DNA from: Psychromicrobium silvestre
Lineage (GTDB): Bacteria; Actinomycetota; Actinomycetes; Actinomycetales; Micrococcaceae
NCBI RefSeq assembly: GCF_013408295.1
Contig: NZ_JACBYQ010000001.1
Coordinates: forward strand, 310,001 to 374,000
Direction: 5' to 3'
Length of the DNA: 64,000 bases
A program made the translations under genes and the position numbers. How positions within the stretch are numbered: the stretch's first letter is position 1; each line of letters starts with the position of its first letter. This document shows positions 1 through 8,376 of this stretch, piece after piece. Under the pieces are notes generated by a model that had not been told where the DNA came from, did no database searches, and was given only the letters and a program-made list of their open reading frames with translations.

Positions 1-834
1 AAGCCATTTCATGGGAGTGGTTCCTGCATGCATCTCAAATCTACGCGCGAGTGTTCTTTCACTGAGTGCGGTCGCGGCGCAGATGTCCGCGATCGTGATC
101 GGTTGGTGCATGTGCTTTGTTGCCCATTCCATGGCAGCTGCGACGTCCGTTGGCTGGTCCGAGTTGCCGAACATTGGCCGGTGCTCAATGAATTGCGATT
201 GGGTGCCTTCACGGCGTGGAGCGGAAACGATCGATCGGGCCGTCAGGTTTCCTTGCGCGACACCCCAGTCGCTCCGGACCAGGTGAAGGCACAGGTCAAT
301 CCCTGCCGCGACACCGGCGGAGGTGAGCACCTGACCGTTGTCGACGAAGAGAACATTTTCATCCACAGTGATTCGTGGGAAGAGGCGGGCGAGGTCGGCG
401 GTGGATTCCCAATGGGTGGTGGCTGACAGGCCGTCCAAGATTCCTGCCTGAGCCAGCGCAAAGGCACCCGAACAGATCGAAACCATGCGGGCTCCGCGTT
501 GATGCGCTGCAACCAAGGCGCCGAGGATATTGTCCGGGAGTGGGTCGCGGGAGCGTGTGTAACCGGGAATGATTACAGTGTCGGCTTCGGCTAATAGATC
601 AAGTCCACGGTCTGGAGCCACCGAGAACCCGCCCGAGGCGACGACCGGCCGACCGCCAGCCGCACACGTTGCCACGTCATATAGGCCGGGCGTATTACGC
701 CCAAGAATCTGGATCGGTATGCCAAAATCCAGGGCTAGGACCTCCGGCAGTGCCAGGATCGCGACCTTGATCCGGCTCAGGTCACTCACAAGACCAGTGC
801 TGTTCTTTGGTGAATTGGCAGGATTCTTTTGCAT
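1..834 (-). CDS. GlxA-family AraC-type transcriptional regulator (3' end beyond window)
   Basis: The first 278 residues are visible. An N-terminal DJ-1/PfpI amidase-like domain (about residues 20-190) carries the nucleophile-elbow Cys121 in SICSGAF. It is followed by the start of a C-terminal AraC helix-turn-helix (ADICAATALSERTLARRF), which continues past base 1. Proteins of this design usually bind DNA as activators and are not proteases. I chose the ATG at 834 because AGGA lies about 9 bases upstream; a GTG at 789 is an alternative that would remove 15 residues. The gene diverges from an MFS transporter 52 bases away, so control of that transporter is a reasonable inference, with an unknown ligand. 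Confidence 0.85.
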   Translation of the reverse strand, partial: MQKNPANSPKNSTGLVSDLSRIKVAILALPEVLALDFGIPIQILGRNTPGLYDVATCAAGGRPVVASGGFSVAPDRGLDLLAEADTVIIPGYTRSRDPLPDNILGALVAAHQRGARMVSICSGAFALAQAGILDGLSATTHWESTADLARLFPRITVDENVLFVDNGQVLTSAGVAAGIDLCLHLVRSDWGVAQGNLTARSIVSAPRREGTQSQFIEHRPMFGNSDQPTDVAAAMEWATKHMHQPITIADICAATALSERTLARRFEMHAGTTPMKWL

Positions 835-886
835 AGTGGCTATCCTGTCACTGTTGGGTCTGCTTGCCCAGTGGAATCGTGGAAAC

Positions 887-2194
887 ATGACCAAACCTGC
901 TCCGCGTTTTCGAAACCTGCTCATCCGTCTCATCGCAGCCCAGGCCTGTTACTACATGATTGTCAGCATCGACCTGACCCTTACCGGCTTGGTGGGAATG
1001 TCGTTGGTGCCCATCCCGGCGTTGATGACACTGCCATTGAGTCTTATCGTCGTGGTCGGCACGGCTTGTTCGTTCATTGCAGGCCATGCCGCTGCCCGCT
1101 TCGGGTACCGACCTGTCATGCTTGTTGGGGCGCTCACTGCGATTGTTGGCGGGGTCCTTTCGGCGATCGCCGTCGCATCACACTCATTCATCCTGTTTTG
1201 TGTGGGGACTGCCTTGACCGGTGGATACAGGGCGGTGGGCGGATTTCTGCGTTTCGTGGCCTCAGAATACGCGCCACCGGCCAAGCGTGAACCTGCCCTG
1301 GCGTTGGTCATGTATGGCGGGATCATTGCGGCGGCGCTGGGGCCATTCGCGGCCATCGCCGCATCACAAGCGGCCGAGCAACCATACCTGGGGTCATGCT
1401 TATTGATAGCAATTCTGGGAATCGGCGCACTAATCCTTGCAGCGACCATGCCGCCAGCAACTGGCAGTGGCGTGGGAGTCCATAAGCCCGCGATCCAGAT
1501 CCGGGACCGCACCGGCAATCCCCAGTTTCAGCAGGCAGTTCTCGTCCTGGCCGGTTCAGGACTTGTGATGACGCTTGTCATGGCGGCAGGCCCGTTGGCG
1601 AACGACCACGCAGGCCACGGTTCCGTCATGGGAGCGACAATGATCCAGTGGCACCTCGTCGGGATGTTTGCCCCGTCCGCGCTGAGCGCACTGTTTCTTA
1701 AGAGGTTTGGTACCTTCAAGACCAACGTCGCCGGTGCCCTGATCATTGCATGTGGGAGCGCAATAGGAACGATCTCCAGCTCCGGGTGGGGCATGACGGC
1801 GACAATGATGCTTGTTGGGGTCGGATGGAATGTTTTATTCGTTGCCGGGTCAGCACTACTGCTTCAGTCATACCCTCAAGGTCGAGGAGCGAAACTTCAA
1901 GGCTTTACTGACGGAACAACTGCCGCCATCTCAGCAACAGGATCTTTCGCTGCCGCCTGGCTTCTTCAAGGTTTGGGGTGGGGTGGCATCAATATCTTGG
2001 CCCTCACCGTAACCGCAAGCATCCTGTTAGGCCTTACCTGGCTGACCATCCGAGCCAGCAGAAGAAATTCAACCGAGCCAACGCAACCACAATCTTTGGC
2101 TACGGCCGACTCTGAGGACTGGAAACCACCTTCCGCCAACAAGCGTAGTAGTCGTGGCGACTTGGACACTGGTAGCGACTTCAAGGTTCCGTAG
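887..2194 (+). CDS. MFS transporter
   Basis: This 435-residue hydrophobic protein has about 12 predicted membrane segments and a short hydrophilic tail, as expected for a major facilitator in the cytoplasmic membrane. The inter-helix segment HAAARFGYRPVMLVG resembles the MFS loop 2-3 signature. The open frame runs further upstream, but that part lies antisense to the GlxA gene; the ATG at 887 restores a family-like N-terminus beginning MTKPAPRF. Substrate is unknown. The divergent GlxA-type regulator and the recombinase remnant downstream suggest a locally acquired regulator-transporter pair. Confidence 0.8.
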   Translation: MTKPAPRFRNLLIRLIAAQACYYMIVSIDLTLTGLVGMSLVPIPALMTLPLSLIVVVGTACSFIAGHAAARFGYRPVMLVGALTAIVGGVLSAIAVASHSFILFCVGTALTGGYRAVGGFLRFVASEYAPPAKREPALALVMYGGIIAAALGPFAAIAASQAAEQPYLGSCLLIAILGIGALILAATMPPATGSGVGVHKPAIQIRDRTGNPQFQQAVLVLAGSGLVMTLVMAAGPLANDHAGHGSVMGATMIQWHLVGMFAPSALSALFLKRFGTFKTNVAGALIIACGSAIGTISSSGWGMTATMMLVGVGWNVLFVAGSALLLQSYPQGRGAKLQGFTDGTTAAISATGSFAAAWLLQGLGWGGINILALTVTASILLGLTWLTIRASRRNSTEPTQPQSLATADSEDWKPPSANKRSSRGDLDTGSDFKVP

Positions 2195-2409
2195 GTGGGA
2201 CACCTGCCGCTATTCTTTCGTCCGCCCTGCTGAGTAGGTGTCCGAAAGGGATGTCCCGTTTCGACGTTGCCAATCTGTCCCGCAAGCCGGTGGTTCACAG
2301 CTGTGAGTGAACAGGATTTCGGAAATTTTCGAAACCGTGTGTTTTCGCAGGTGTCATACTCCCGTATGTCTTACCCAGGAAAAAACCTAGTGACGGGAGC
2401 CTAAACGGT
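2195..2409. other. Intergenic stretch with inverted repeats upstream of recombinase remnant
   Basis: No gene is seen here. GGGACACCT near 2197 and AGGTGTCC near 2236 form an inverted repeat about 30 bases apart, which could end transcription of the MFS gene. TTTCGGAAATTTTCGAAA at 2317-2334 is a near-perfect palindrome just before the resolvase remnant. It could be what is left of a res recombination site, since small resolvases usually sit beside their crossover site. Confidence 0.4.
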
Positions 2410-2728
2410 GTACTCAAAACTATCACCGGATACGCGCGTGTATCCACCAATGATCAAGACTTCACGGCTCAGAAGAACGCTTGGCTGCCTCTTGGGGCGT
2501 CACCGGAAATGGCTTTCACCGACCGAGGCCCCACTGGCGCCAACCGGGCGCGGCCAGGGCTCGGACAGGCGCTGTCGGGGCGGGGATAACCTCGTCGTGA
2601 CCAAGCTTGACCGCCTGGCCCGTTCATTGCGCGAGGCAAAGGACATGGTTGCTGAACTCACCCGTCGCGAGGTCAAGCTCAGCATAGGCTGGTTTGTCCA
2701 CGCTCCCACCGGTTCGGAAAAGCTACTA
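2410..2728 (+). pseudogene. Decayed serine recombinase (resolvase/invertase) gene
   Basis: Three pieces of a resolvase catalytic domain lie in order but in different frames. TITGYARVSTNDQDFTAQKN (frame of 2419) is the N-terminus with the catalytic serine of the YARVST motif. A middle piece reads TGANRARPGLGQALSGRG. DNLVVTKLDRLARSLREAKD and its continuation to about 2728 is the helical part. The ATG expected before TIT reads AAA, at least two frameshifts separate the pieces, and the DNA-binding domain is missing. Homology stops where the msrB stop codon lies. It is a relic of a Tn3-like or invertase-type mobile element. Confidence 0.8.
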
Positions 2729-3172
2729 TTCCGCCGGTACCAGCGTCATCGACACCGAGTTGATGCAGTACCGCTTGTCAGTCGGTGTGCCGTAGCCCTC
2801 GCCCTCAAAGACGTGTCCCAAATGTGAGTCGCAAGCCGCGCAGCGTACCTCGACCCGCTCCATGCCCAGGCTGCGGTCATGGATATAGCGCACCTTGTCC
2901 TCGGCCAGTGGTGCAAAGAAAGATGGCCAGCCGCAGTGCGAGTCGAACTTCTCATTGCTGCGGAACAGCTCGGCCCCGCAGGCGCGGCACTGATAGACAC
3001 CCTCGGTGTGCGTATCGGTGTACTCGCCCACAAACGCTCGCTCGGTTCCGGCCTGACGGAGCACCCGATACTCTTCCGGGCTCAACTCAGCCCACCACTG
3101 CTCCTCGGTTTTCACCACGGTGGGCACGGCAGAGTTCTGGAAATAGCTGGAGTTTGAAGAAGATTCAGTCAC
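2726..3172 (-). CDS. msrB: Peptide methionine-R-sulfoxide reductase MsrB
   Basis: MsrB reduces the R form of methionine sulfoxide in oxidised proteins in the cytoplasm. The 148-residue length is normal. Two zinc CxxC pairs are visible (CRACGAELF and CAACDSHLGHVF), with HCGWPSFF between them, and the catalytic cysteine lies in RYCINSVSMTL near the C-terminus. The start is a GTG at 3172 without a strong ribosome site. It follows the unknown gene at 3186-3677 after 13 bases, so the two are probably co-transcribed. The stop codon touches the resolvase relic, but the protein end looks complete. Confidence 0.95.
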   Translation of the reverse strand: MTESSSNSSYFQNSAVPTVVKTEEQWWAELSPEEYRVLRQAGTERAFVGEYTDTHTEGVYQCRACGAELFRSNEKFDSHCGWPSFFAPLAEDKVRYIHDRSLGMERVEVRCAACDSHLGHVFEGEGYGTPTDKRYCINSVSMTLVPAE

Positions 3173-3185
3173 GTTGATTCAACGC

Positions 3186-3677
3186 TCAGGAGTCGCCAAT
3201 AAATCCCGAGCCGGAGTAGAGGTGCAATACCGGCAGTCCCAGCTTGTCCTGCGCGCGGGTGGCCCAATCGGTATGGAAAGTGTCCTCAAGCGCATGCGGC
3301 TCGGTCACCACTACCGCTTGCCGGGCTGAACTGGCCTGAACCTCGGATACTAAGCCTGCGACGGCGTCTCCCTCAATGACCTTGCCGCTCACGGTGGCCT
3401 TGCTGGACTTCAAAGCAGCCAGGGAGCTTTCCAGGGTCGCCTGGGCGCGTTCCCGAGCCTCCGCTTTGGTCTCCCGGGAACCGAATTCCTTTAGGGCGGC
3501 TGGAATATCCAGCAGGCTCAGCTGATCGATCACATCAACCAGCAAATTCCGGCGCACATCATCCGGTACCAGGACGATCAATTCCGTCTGCTCGTCCTCG
3601 GCCAGTAGCCCGCTGATGTTTTCCACGTCGACCTCGCCTAACGGCGCTTCGGTCAGGATGATGATGGTGTCCGTCAT
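3186..3677 (-). CDS. Conserved hypothetical protein, possibly stress-protein-like fold
   Basis: I do not recognise a named family for this 163-residue protein. It begins with a hydrophobic strand (TIIILTEAPLG), has alternating beta and amphipathic helical segments and ends with VLHLYSGSGFIGDS. The pattern resembles a Rossmann-like or universal-stress-type fold; that is inference. A TACGCT -10 element ends seven bases before the ATG, so the mRNA is probably leaderless. It precedes msrB by 13 bases and diverges from the hydrolase at 3780. The shared transcript suggests, without proof, a link to oxidative stress. Confidence 0.7.
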   Translation of the reverse strand: MTDTIIILTEAPLGEVDVENISGLLAEDEQTELIVLVPDDVRRNLLVDVIDQLSLLDIPAALKEFGSRETKAEARERAQATLESSLAALKSSKATVSGKVIEGDAVAGLVSEVQASSARQAVVVTEPHALEDTFHTDWATRAQDKLGLPVLHLYSGSGFIGDS

Positions 3678-3683
3678 GGCTTA

Positions 3684-3689
3684 AGCGTA
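3684..3689 (-). promoter_or_regulatory. Probable -10 element, leaderless promoter of the 3186-3677 gene
   Basis: TACGCT on the minus strand is followed by TAAGCC and then the ATG. The start codon therefore falls at the expected first transcribed base. Confidence 0.5.
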
Positions 3690-3722
3690 TCTCCCTACGG
3701 TTGTTATTCGTGCCATCGCCTG

Positions 3723-3737
3723 ACACCCTGCGGGTGT
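3723..3737. repeat. Small hairpin between divergent genes
   Basis: ACACCC-TGC-GGGTGT is a perfect 6-bp inverted repeat in the divergent promoter region. It could be an operator or a short hairpin; function is unknown. Confidence 0.35.
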
Positions 3738-3779
3738 TGCTAACTCGACTCAAGCCAATGGCTCGGACAGAATGGGAGC

Positions 3780-5027
3780 ATGGCAGCACCACGCGCTCGG
3801 AAGTATTCGGCTTGGCTCAGTTGGCTCGCGCTCGGTGCAGCGGCAGGAGCCGGTGCTGCCTCGATCGCTGCGGCAGGTAGTTCGGCCCTAGCCGGATACT
3901 TCGCCCGTAAGGTAGTCACTCCGGAAAAAGAGCAGCCGGAGGATCTACCGATTCTTGCGGTGCTGCGCGAGGGCGAAGAACTGCACATTGTGTTCCCTGC
4001 TACCGAAGAGACCATTGTCGACGGACTCTATGGGCTGACCTTTGATGAGGGTCGGGGCAATGCTCGAATCGGCGCGATCCGTTCCTACGTGCCGCGTGAG
4101 GGCACCGTGTCTCGGGTGGTCGAAGAGGTGGTTTCGGGGGATCTGCAACACGCGATACGTGGTAAGTGGACCGGGGCGGTTTTCCAGAGTCCGGCCGAAA
4201 TCGGCCTGGCCGCCGAGGATGTGGTGATCAACTTGCCGGTCGGTCCGGCCCCCGCCTGGCTCATCCGGCCTGCCCAGCAGAGCCTTTCCAGCTGGGCGAT
4301 TATGGTGCATGGCAGGGGAGCCCGGCGCACCGAAGGCCTGCGCGCGGTGCGTACCGCGCGCGAACTGGGACTGACTAGCCTTTTGATGTCCTACCGTAAC
4401 GACGGCGATGCCCCCGATGCCGAAGATGGACGCTACGGGCTTGGGTTCACGGAGTGGCGGGATGTGGAGGCAGCCATTGAGTTTGCGCTCAGCCACGGAG
4501 CCAAGGACGTTGTGCTCTTCGGTTATTCGATGGGTGGGGCGGTGTCCTTGCAAACTGTAGACCGCAGCCGTTACCGGCGGGAAGTCTTGGCTTTGGTCTT
4601 AGACGCGCCGGTGATCAACTGGATCGATGTGCTGGCACACCAAGCCGAATTGAATCGGATTCCGGCACCCATTGGCCGCTATGGCCAGCTAATGCTCAGC
4701 CATCCGCTGGGCAGACGAGTGACCGGCTTGGCCGCACCGGTAGATCTGAAAAGCCTGGACTGGGTCAGTCGGGCGGAGGAATTACGTACCCCAACCTTGA
4801 TCCTGCACAGCAAGGATGACGACTTTGTGCCCTACGGTCCCTCAGTGGAGCTGGCTAAACGCAATCCGGAGCTGGTGACCTTCGTCGAGTTCTCCCAAGC
4901 TGCGCACACCAGGGAATGGAATGTGGATCCGGAGCACTGGGATGAGGTAGTGAAAGCCTGGCTGGGACCCCGGCTGGGCCACTATGACTTGCCCCGGGAT
5001 ACGGTTCCCGAGGAATTCTTGGACTAA
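3780..5027 (+). CDS. Alpha/beta hydrolase with N-terminal membrane anchor
   Basis: This 415-residue protein starts with a hydrophobic segment (about residues 11-40) that could anchor it in the membrane. A serine hydrolase domain follows. The nucleophile is Ser250 in FGYSMGG, HGRG near 177-180 is the oxyanion region, Asp lies in HSKDDDFVPYG and His in AAHTREW. The substrate cannot be read from the sequence; esterase or dipeptidyl-peptidase-like activity is possible. The gene is monocistronic and diverges from the 3186-3677 gene. CAGAAT ends seven bases before the ATG, but GGGAG is also present, so leaderless translation is uncertain here. Confidence 0.85.
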   Translation: MAAPRARKYSAWLSWLALGAAAGAGAASIAAAGSSALAGYFARKVVTPEKEQPEDLPILAVLREGEELHIVFPATEETIVDGLYGLTFDEGRGNARIGAIRSYVPREGTVSRVVEEVVSGDLQHAIRGKWTGAVFQSPAEIGLAAEDVVINLPVGPAPAWLIRPAQQSLSSWAIMVHGRGARRTEGLRAVRTARELGLTSLLMSYRNDGDAPDAEDGRYGLGFTEWRDVEAAIEFALSHGAKDVVLFGYSMGGAVSLQTVDRSRYRREVLALVLDAPVINWIDVLAHQAELNRIPAPIGRYGQLMLSHPLGRRVTGLAAPVDLKSLDWVSRAEELRTPTLILHSKDDDFVPYGPSVELAKRNPELVTFVEFSQAAHTREWNVDPEHWDEVVKAWLGPRLGHYDLPRDTVPEEFLD

Positions 5028-5034
5028 AAGCCGC

Positions 5035-5583
5035 TCAGTTTTTGGCGATCCGGGCCAACACCGCGCTGCTCAGCCTGGCCAATTCGGTCGGAGCGATTTC
5101 GAGCTCCAGTCCGCGTCGACCAGCGGAGCAGAAAATGGTGCTGAATTCCAGCGCAGACTCGTCTAATACGGTGGGGTGGGGGAGCTTGCTGCCCAGTGGG
5201 GAGATCCCGCCCAACACGTATCCGGTACGGCGCTGAGCCAGCCACGGATCGGCAAGTTCCGCGCGCTTGGCATGCAGCGTGGTAGCTAGAGCCTTCAGAT
5301 CGAGGTTGCCACTAACCGGTACGACGGCGGCAACCAGTTCGGTGCCCAGCTCGGCTGTCACTGCCACCATCAGGGTTTTAAAGACCCGAGGTTCCGGAAC
5401 ACCCAAGGCCTTAGCGGCTTCGATGCCATAAGAAGGTGCAGCGGCATCATGGCGATAGGAATGCAAGTTATAGACCACCCCGGCTGCGTCCAGTGCAGCG
5501 GTAGCCGGGGTGCTGCCCTTAGGTTGGCCCTTTTGTTGATGACCCTTGTGCTGATGGGCCCGCGGGGCTGCGCCGGGCTTCAC
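5035..5583 (-). CDS. ybaK: YbaK/EbsC-family aminoacyl-tRNA deacylase
   Basis: Members of this family hydrolyse mischarged aminoacyl-tRNA, classically Cys-tRNA(Pro). The 182-residue protein has a basic Gly/Gln-rich N-terminal tail (about 1-25), then the editing domain with the key lysine of VFKTLMV (Lys69), GYVLGGISPLG and a C-terminal strand-helix. The start is a GTG at 5583 that overlaps the sufE stop by four bases (GTGA), which implies translational coupling. It is the last gene of a minus-strand group with a rhodanese and a SufE-like protein, all touching cysteine sulfur. The long N-terminal tail suggests a downstream start is possible. Confidence 0.9.
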   Translation of the reverse strand: MKPGAAPRAHQHKGHQQKGQPKGSTPATAALDAAGVVYNLHSYRHDAAAPSYGIEAAKALGVPEPRVFKTLMVAVTAELGTELVAAVVPVSGNLDLKALATTLHAKRAELADPWLAQRRTGYVLGGISPLGSKLPHPTVLDESALEFSTIFCSAGRRGLELEIAPTELARLSSAVLARIAKN

Positions 5584-6014
5584 GCCAAGGCGCGCAACTG
5601 GCGTTTGATCCTGCCCAGCATGGCGGACATGCCGCGCAAGCGGAGCGGAGTCAGGGCGCGCATCAGGCCGAGCTTTTCGGGCATGTCGTCCGGTACTGCC
5701 AGAATCTCCGCCCGAGTACGTCCGTTGAGTCCCTCATGTAATACACTCGCGAAACCGCGAGTAGTGGGCGCCTCAGCCGGGGCCGAGAAATAGAGCTGAA
5801 CGCCGCCGTCGTCATCCTCTTCAACCGTGAGGAAAAGCGGGGACTGACACTCCACCACTTGTTCCAGTAACTCGGGATGATTCGCCAGCCGCTCGGGGAG
5901 CGCCGGAAGATTCCGGGAGAACTCCAAGAGTAGTTGCAGGCGTTCCGGTTCCTCAAGGGCCTGGAAATCGTCCACGATCTCCACAAGTGCTGCGGGCATG
6001 CTGGTTTCGGTCAC
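5580..6014 (-). CDS. sufE: SufE-family sulfur acceptor protein
   Basis: SufE proteins accept persulfide sulfur from a cysteine desulfurase and pass it on for iron-sulfur assembly. The 144-residue length and ECQSPLFL motif, with acceptor Cys56, fit the family. RGFASVLHEGLNG is the usual second conserved block. The start is GTG at 6014, with ATG six codons later as an alternative. TATTCT ends eight bases before the GTG, so a separate leaderless transcript is likely in addition to read-through from the rhodanese gene 71 bases upstream. Its partner desulfurase is not in the window. Confidence 0.9.
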   Translation of the reverse strand: MTETSMPAALVEIVDDFQALEEPERLQLLLEFSRNLPALPERLANHPELLEQVVECQSPLFLTVEEDDDGGVQLYFSAPAEAPTTRGFASVLHEGLNGRTRAEILAVPDDMPEKLGLMRALTPLRLRGMSAMLGRIKRQLRALA

Positions 6015-6021
6015 GTTATTC

Positions 6022-6027
6022 AGAATA
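6022..6027 (-). promoter_or_regulatory. Probable -10 element before sufE
   Basis: TATTCT on the minus strand, then GAATAAC, then the GTG start. The spacing fits initiation at or one base before the start codon. Confidence 0.45.
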
Positions 6028-6085
6028 CGTCTTTCGCGCGGTGCTGTTTAGCGGTGTGACTTATTGGCAGTTCGTCTCTCCGGGG

Positions 6086-6994
6086 TCAGATCGTGCCCGG
6101 AGCTTCTCCCTTTGCAATCGGAACCCGCACGGCATTGCCCCACTCGGTCCAGGAGCCATCGTAATTGCGTACCTTTTCGAAGCCCAGCAGATGCTTGAGC
6201 ACGAACCAGGTGTGGCTGGAACGCTCGCCAATCCGGCAGTAAGCCACCACATCGTCACCGGCACGCAGGCCGGCACCGTCAAAGTAAATGGCTTCTAGCT
6301 CGGCCCGACTGCGGAAAGTGCCATCCTCGGCTGCCGCCTTTGCCCAGGGCACGGAGGCCGCGGTGGGAATGTGTCCTCCGCGCAGCGCGCCTTCTTCGGG
6401 GTAAGCCGGCATTGAGGTGCGTGCGCCGGTGTATTCCTCGGGGGAGCGGACGTCGATCAGTGGGCCCTGGCCAAGATGGTTCAGTACCTCGTCTTTGAAG
6501 GCTCGGATTTCAGCATCTTCGCGCTGTACGACGGGATAGTCGACGGCGGTTGGTGCTGCCGTCTCGGTGCTCAGCTCGCGACCCTCGGTGATCCACTTAT
6601 CCCGGCCACCATCGATCAAGCGGACGTCCTGGTGGCCGAAGAGGGTGAAGACCCAGAGCGCGTAAGCAGCCCACCAATTGGACTTGTCACCGTAGATCAC
6701 CACGGTGGTTTCCCGGGTGATCCCCTTGGCACCCAGCAGTTTCGCGAAGGCTTCACCGTCGATGTAATCCCGGGTATCCGCATCGTTCAGATCGGTATGC
6801 CAGTCGATTTTGACCGCGCCGGGGATATGCCCAGTCTCGTAGAGCAGAATGTCCTCATCGGACTCCACCACGGCTAGTTCGCTGGTGCCGAGCTTTCCAG
6901 CCGCAATAGCATCGGCCACCCACTCGGTGGAAACTAACCGCTCGGGGTGGGCATAATCGGTAAATTTTTCCGCAGTGTCGGCTGAAACGCTCAT
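6086..6994 (-). CDS. Sulfurtransferase, two-domain rhodanese (SseA/CysA type)
   Basis: This 302-residue protein has two rhodanese domains (about 20-140 and 165-295). The second is active, with Cys253 in CRIGERSS, a loop typical of actinobacterial thiosulfate sulfurtransferases; the first lacks the cysteine, as usual. It moves sulfane sulfur from thiosulfate or 3-mercaptopyruvate to a thiol acceptor. AGGAAT lies about ten bases before the ATG. The SufE-like gene follows 71 bases later, suggesting the two handle persulfide sulfur together. The choice between thiosulfate and mercaptopyruvate as donor is not settled by sequence alone. Confidence 0.93.
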   Translation of the reverse strand: MSVSADTAEKFTDYAHPERLVSTEWVADAIAAGKLGTSELAVVESDEDILLYETGHIPGAVKIDWHTDLNDADTRDYIDGEAFAKLLGAKGITRETTVVIYGDKSNWWAAYALWVFTLFGHQDVRLIDGGRDKWITEGRELSTETAAPTAVDYPVVQREDAEIRAFKDEVLNHLGQGPLIDVRSPEEYTGARTSMPAYPEEGALRGGHIPTAASVPWAKAAAEDGTFRSRAELEAIYFDGAGLRAGDDVVAYCRIGERSSHTWFVLKHLLGFEKVRNYDGSWTEWGNAVRVPIAKGEAPGTI

Positions 6995-7120
6995 GCTCGG
7001 ATTCCTTATCTAAGAACTCTTGTCAGAGAGGGCTACTGGAAGCTTCCTTCAAGCCTAACCACCGGGCCCGACAAATGCTTCCGAAGGTCACAGAAGGACA
7101 TATGCACCGCGCCGGGGCGA

Positions 7121-7126
7121 TATCCT
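7121..7126 (+). promoter_or_regulatory. Probable -10 element of zapE
   Basis: TATCCT sits just before the GTG at 7132. Transcripts would begin at about 7133, giving either a leader of about 100 bases before the TTG at 7231 or an almost leaderless GTG start. Confidence 0.4.
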
Positions 7127-7230
7127 AGGCAGTGCACCTACCGCCTTTGCTGTACGCCGGTCACCTCGTGCGGCAGCCAGCTGGGAGTTATCTCAGAGCC
7201 ATCTCAGCGTCATCTTGGAACGGATTGATC

Positions 7231-8376
7231 TTGGTCAACGTAGAACATCTCGCCACCCGCACTCCTTCGGTTTCCGTGGACGAGCTGCTCAAAGGGTTCT
7301 ACCCCTCACCGAGATTCGGCGAGGTGTCCTTTGCCAGTTATCGGCCGGATCCTGCTCAACCTTCGCAGGCAGCCGCAGTACGAGCCCTAGAAACGTTCTC
7401 CAGCACCATCGGCGGCTCCGAGGCGCGCGGGCTACGGAAGCTTTTCGCGGCTAAGAAACCCAGCTCTCGCGCCGGGATTTACCTTGATGGTGGTTTCGGA
7501 GTGGGCAAGACCCACTTGCTGGCTTCGCTCTGGCACTCCGCGCCCGGGCCCAAGGCCTTTGGAACCTTCGTGGAATACACCAATCTGGTGGGAGCACTTT
7601 CCTTCCACAAAACAGTGGAGGCGCTCAAACAGTACAAACTGGTCTGCATCGATGAATTCGAGCTGGACGATCCCGGTGACACGGTGTTGATGTCCCGCCT
7701 GATGCGTGAATTGGCCGATGCCGGGGTCAAACTTGCCGCTACTTCCAACACCTTGCCCGGGTCCTTGGGCGAGGGACGATTCGCGGCGGTGGACTTCCAA
7801 AGGGAGATCCAGGTCTTGGCCGAGCAATTTGATGTGGTGCGGATCGACGGCGAGGATTACCGGCACCGTGGGCTGCCCACCCCGCCTGCTCCCTTGGAGG
7901 AGAGCCAGATAGCGGCTGCCGTTCAAGCCGAATTCGGTTCGGCCGGCGCCCAACGCACCGTTGCCGAAGACGACTTCTCACAGTTGCTTGGACATCTGGC
8001 CGGAGTTCATCCGAGCCGGTACCGGCAATTGATCGACGGGATTGACGGTGTGGTCTGGCACGGGGTGCGGACCATTACCGAACAGTCGGTGGCACTCAGA
8101 TTCGTCGTGCTCGCGGATCGGCTTTACGACAAGGATGTGCCGATTTTAGCCAGCGGGGTGCCATTCGACCAGCTGTTCAGCGCTGAGATGATGGCTGGCG
8201 GCTACCTGAAGAAGTATTACCGGGCGGTCTCCCGGCTGACAGCCTTGGCCCGGGAAGCCCAGCTGCAGAGTGCTTCGGAGCTAGCACCCCGGGGCGGGGT
8301 AGAGGCAGATGCCGTGGAGACAGATGCCGTGGAGACAACCGGTTCGCTAACGACGACGCAGCAGCCAGCGGACTAA
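7231..8376 (+). CDS. zapE: ZapE/AFG1-like P-loop ATPase
   Basis: This is an AFG1/ZapE ATPase, linked in Proteobacteria to the division ring and in mitochondria to protein quality control. Walker A is GGFGVGKTH, Walker B is LVCIDEFELDD, and RLMRELADAGVKLAATSNT is the family sensor region. I chose the TTG at 7231 (MVNVEHLATRTP) because GGAACGGA lies six bases upstream and it fits family N-termini. The frame stays open to a GTG at 7132, which would add 33 residues and lies six bases after a TATCCT element. The tail holds a 15-base tandem repeat encoding ADAVETDAVET. Its 3' end overlaps the convergent transporter gene by 30 bases. Confidence 0.88.
   Translation: MVNVEHLATRTPSVSVDELLKGFYPSPRFGEVSFASYRPDPAQPSQAAAVRALETFSSTIGGSEARGLRKLFAAKKPSSRAGIYLDGGFGVGKTHLLASLWHSAPGPKAFGTFVEYTNLVGALSFHKTVEALKQYKLVCIDEFELDDPGDTVLMSRLMRELADAGVKLAATSNTLPGSLGEGRFAAVDFQREIQVLAEQFDVVRIDGEDYRHRGLPTPPAPLEESQIAAAVQAEFGSAGAQRTVAEDDFSQLLGHLAGVHPSRYRQLIDGIDGVVWHGVRTITEQSVALRFVVLADRLYDKDVPILASGVPFDQLFSAEMMAGGYLKKYYRAVSRLTALAREAQLQSASELAPRGGVEADAVETDAVETTGSLTTTQQPAD

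Noticed and set aside
569-886. N-terminal extension of the MFS transporter frame
   Set aside because: It lies antisense to the GlxA regulator and does not look like a transporter N-terminus; the ATG at 887 is better.
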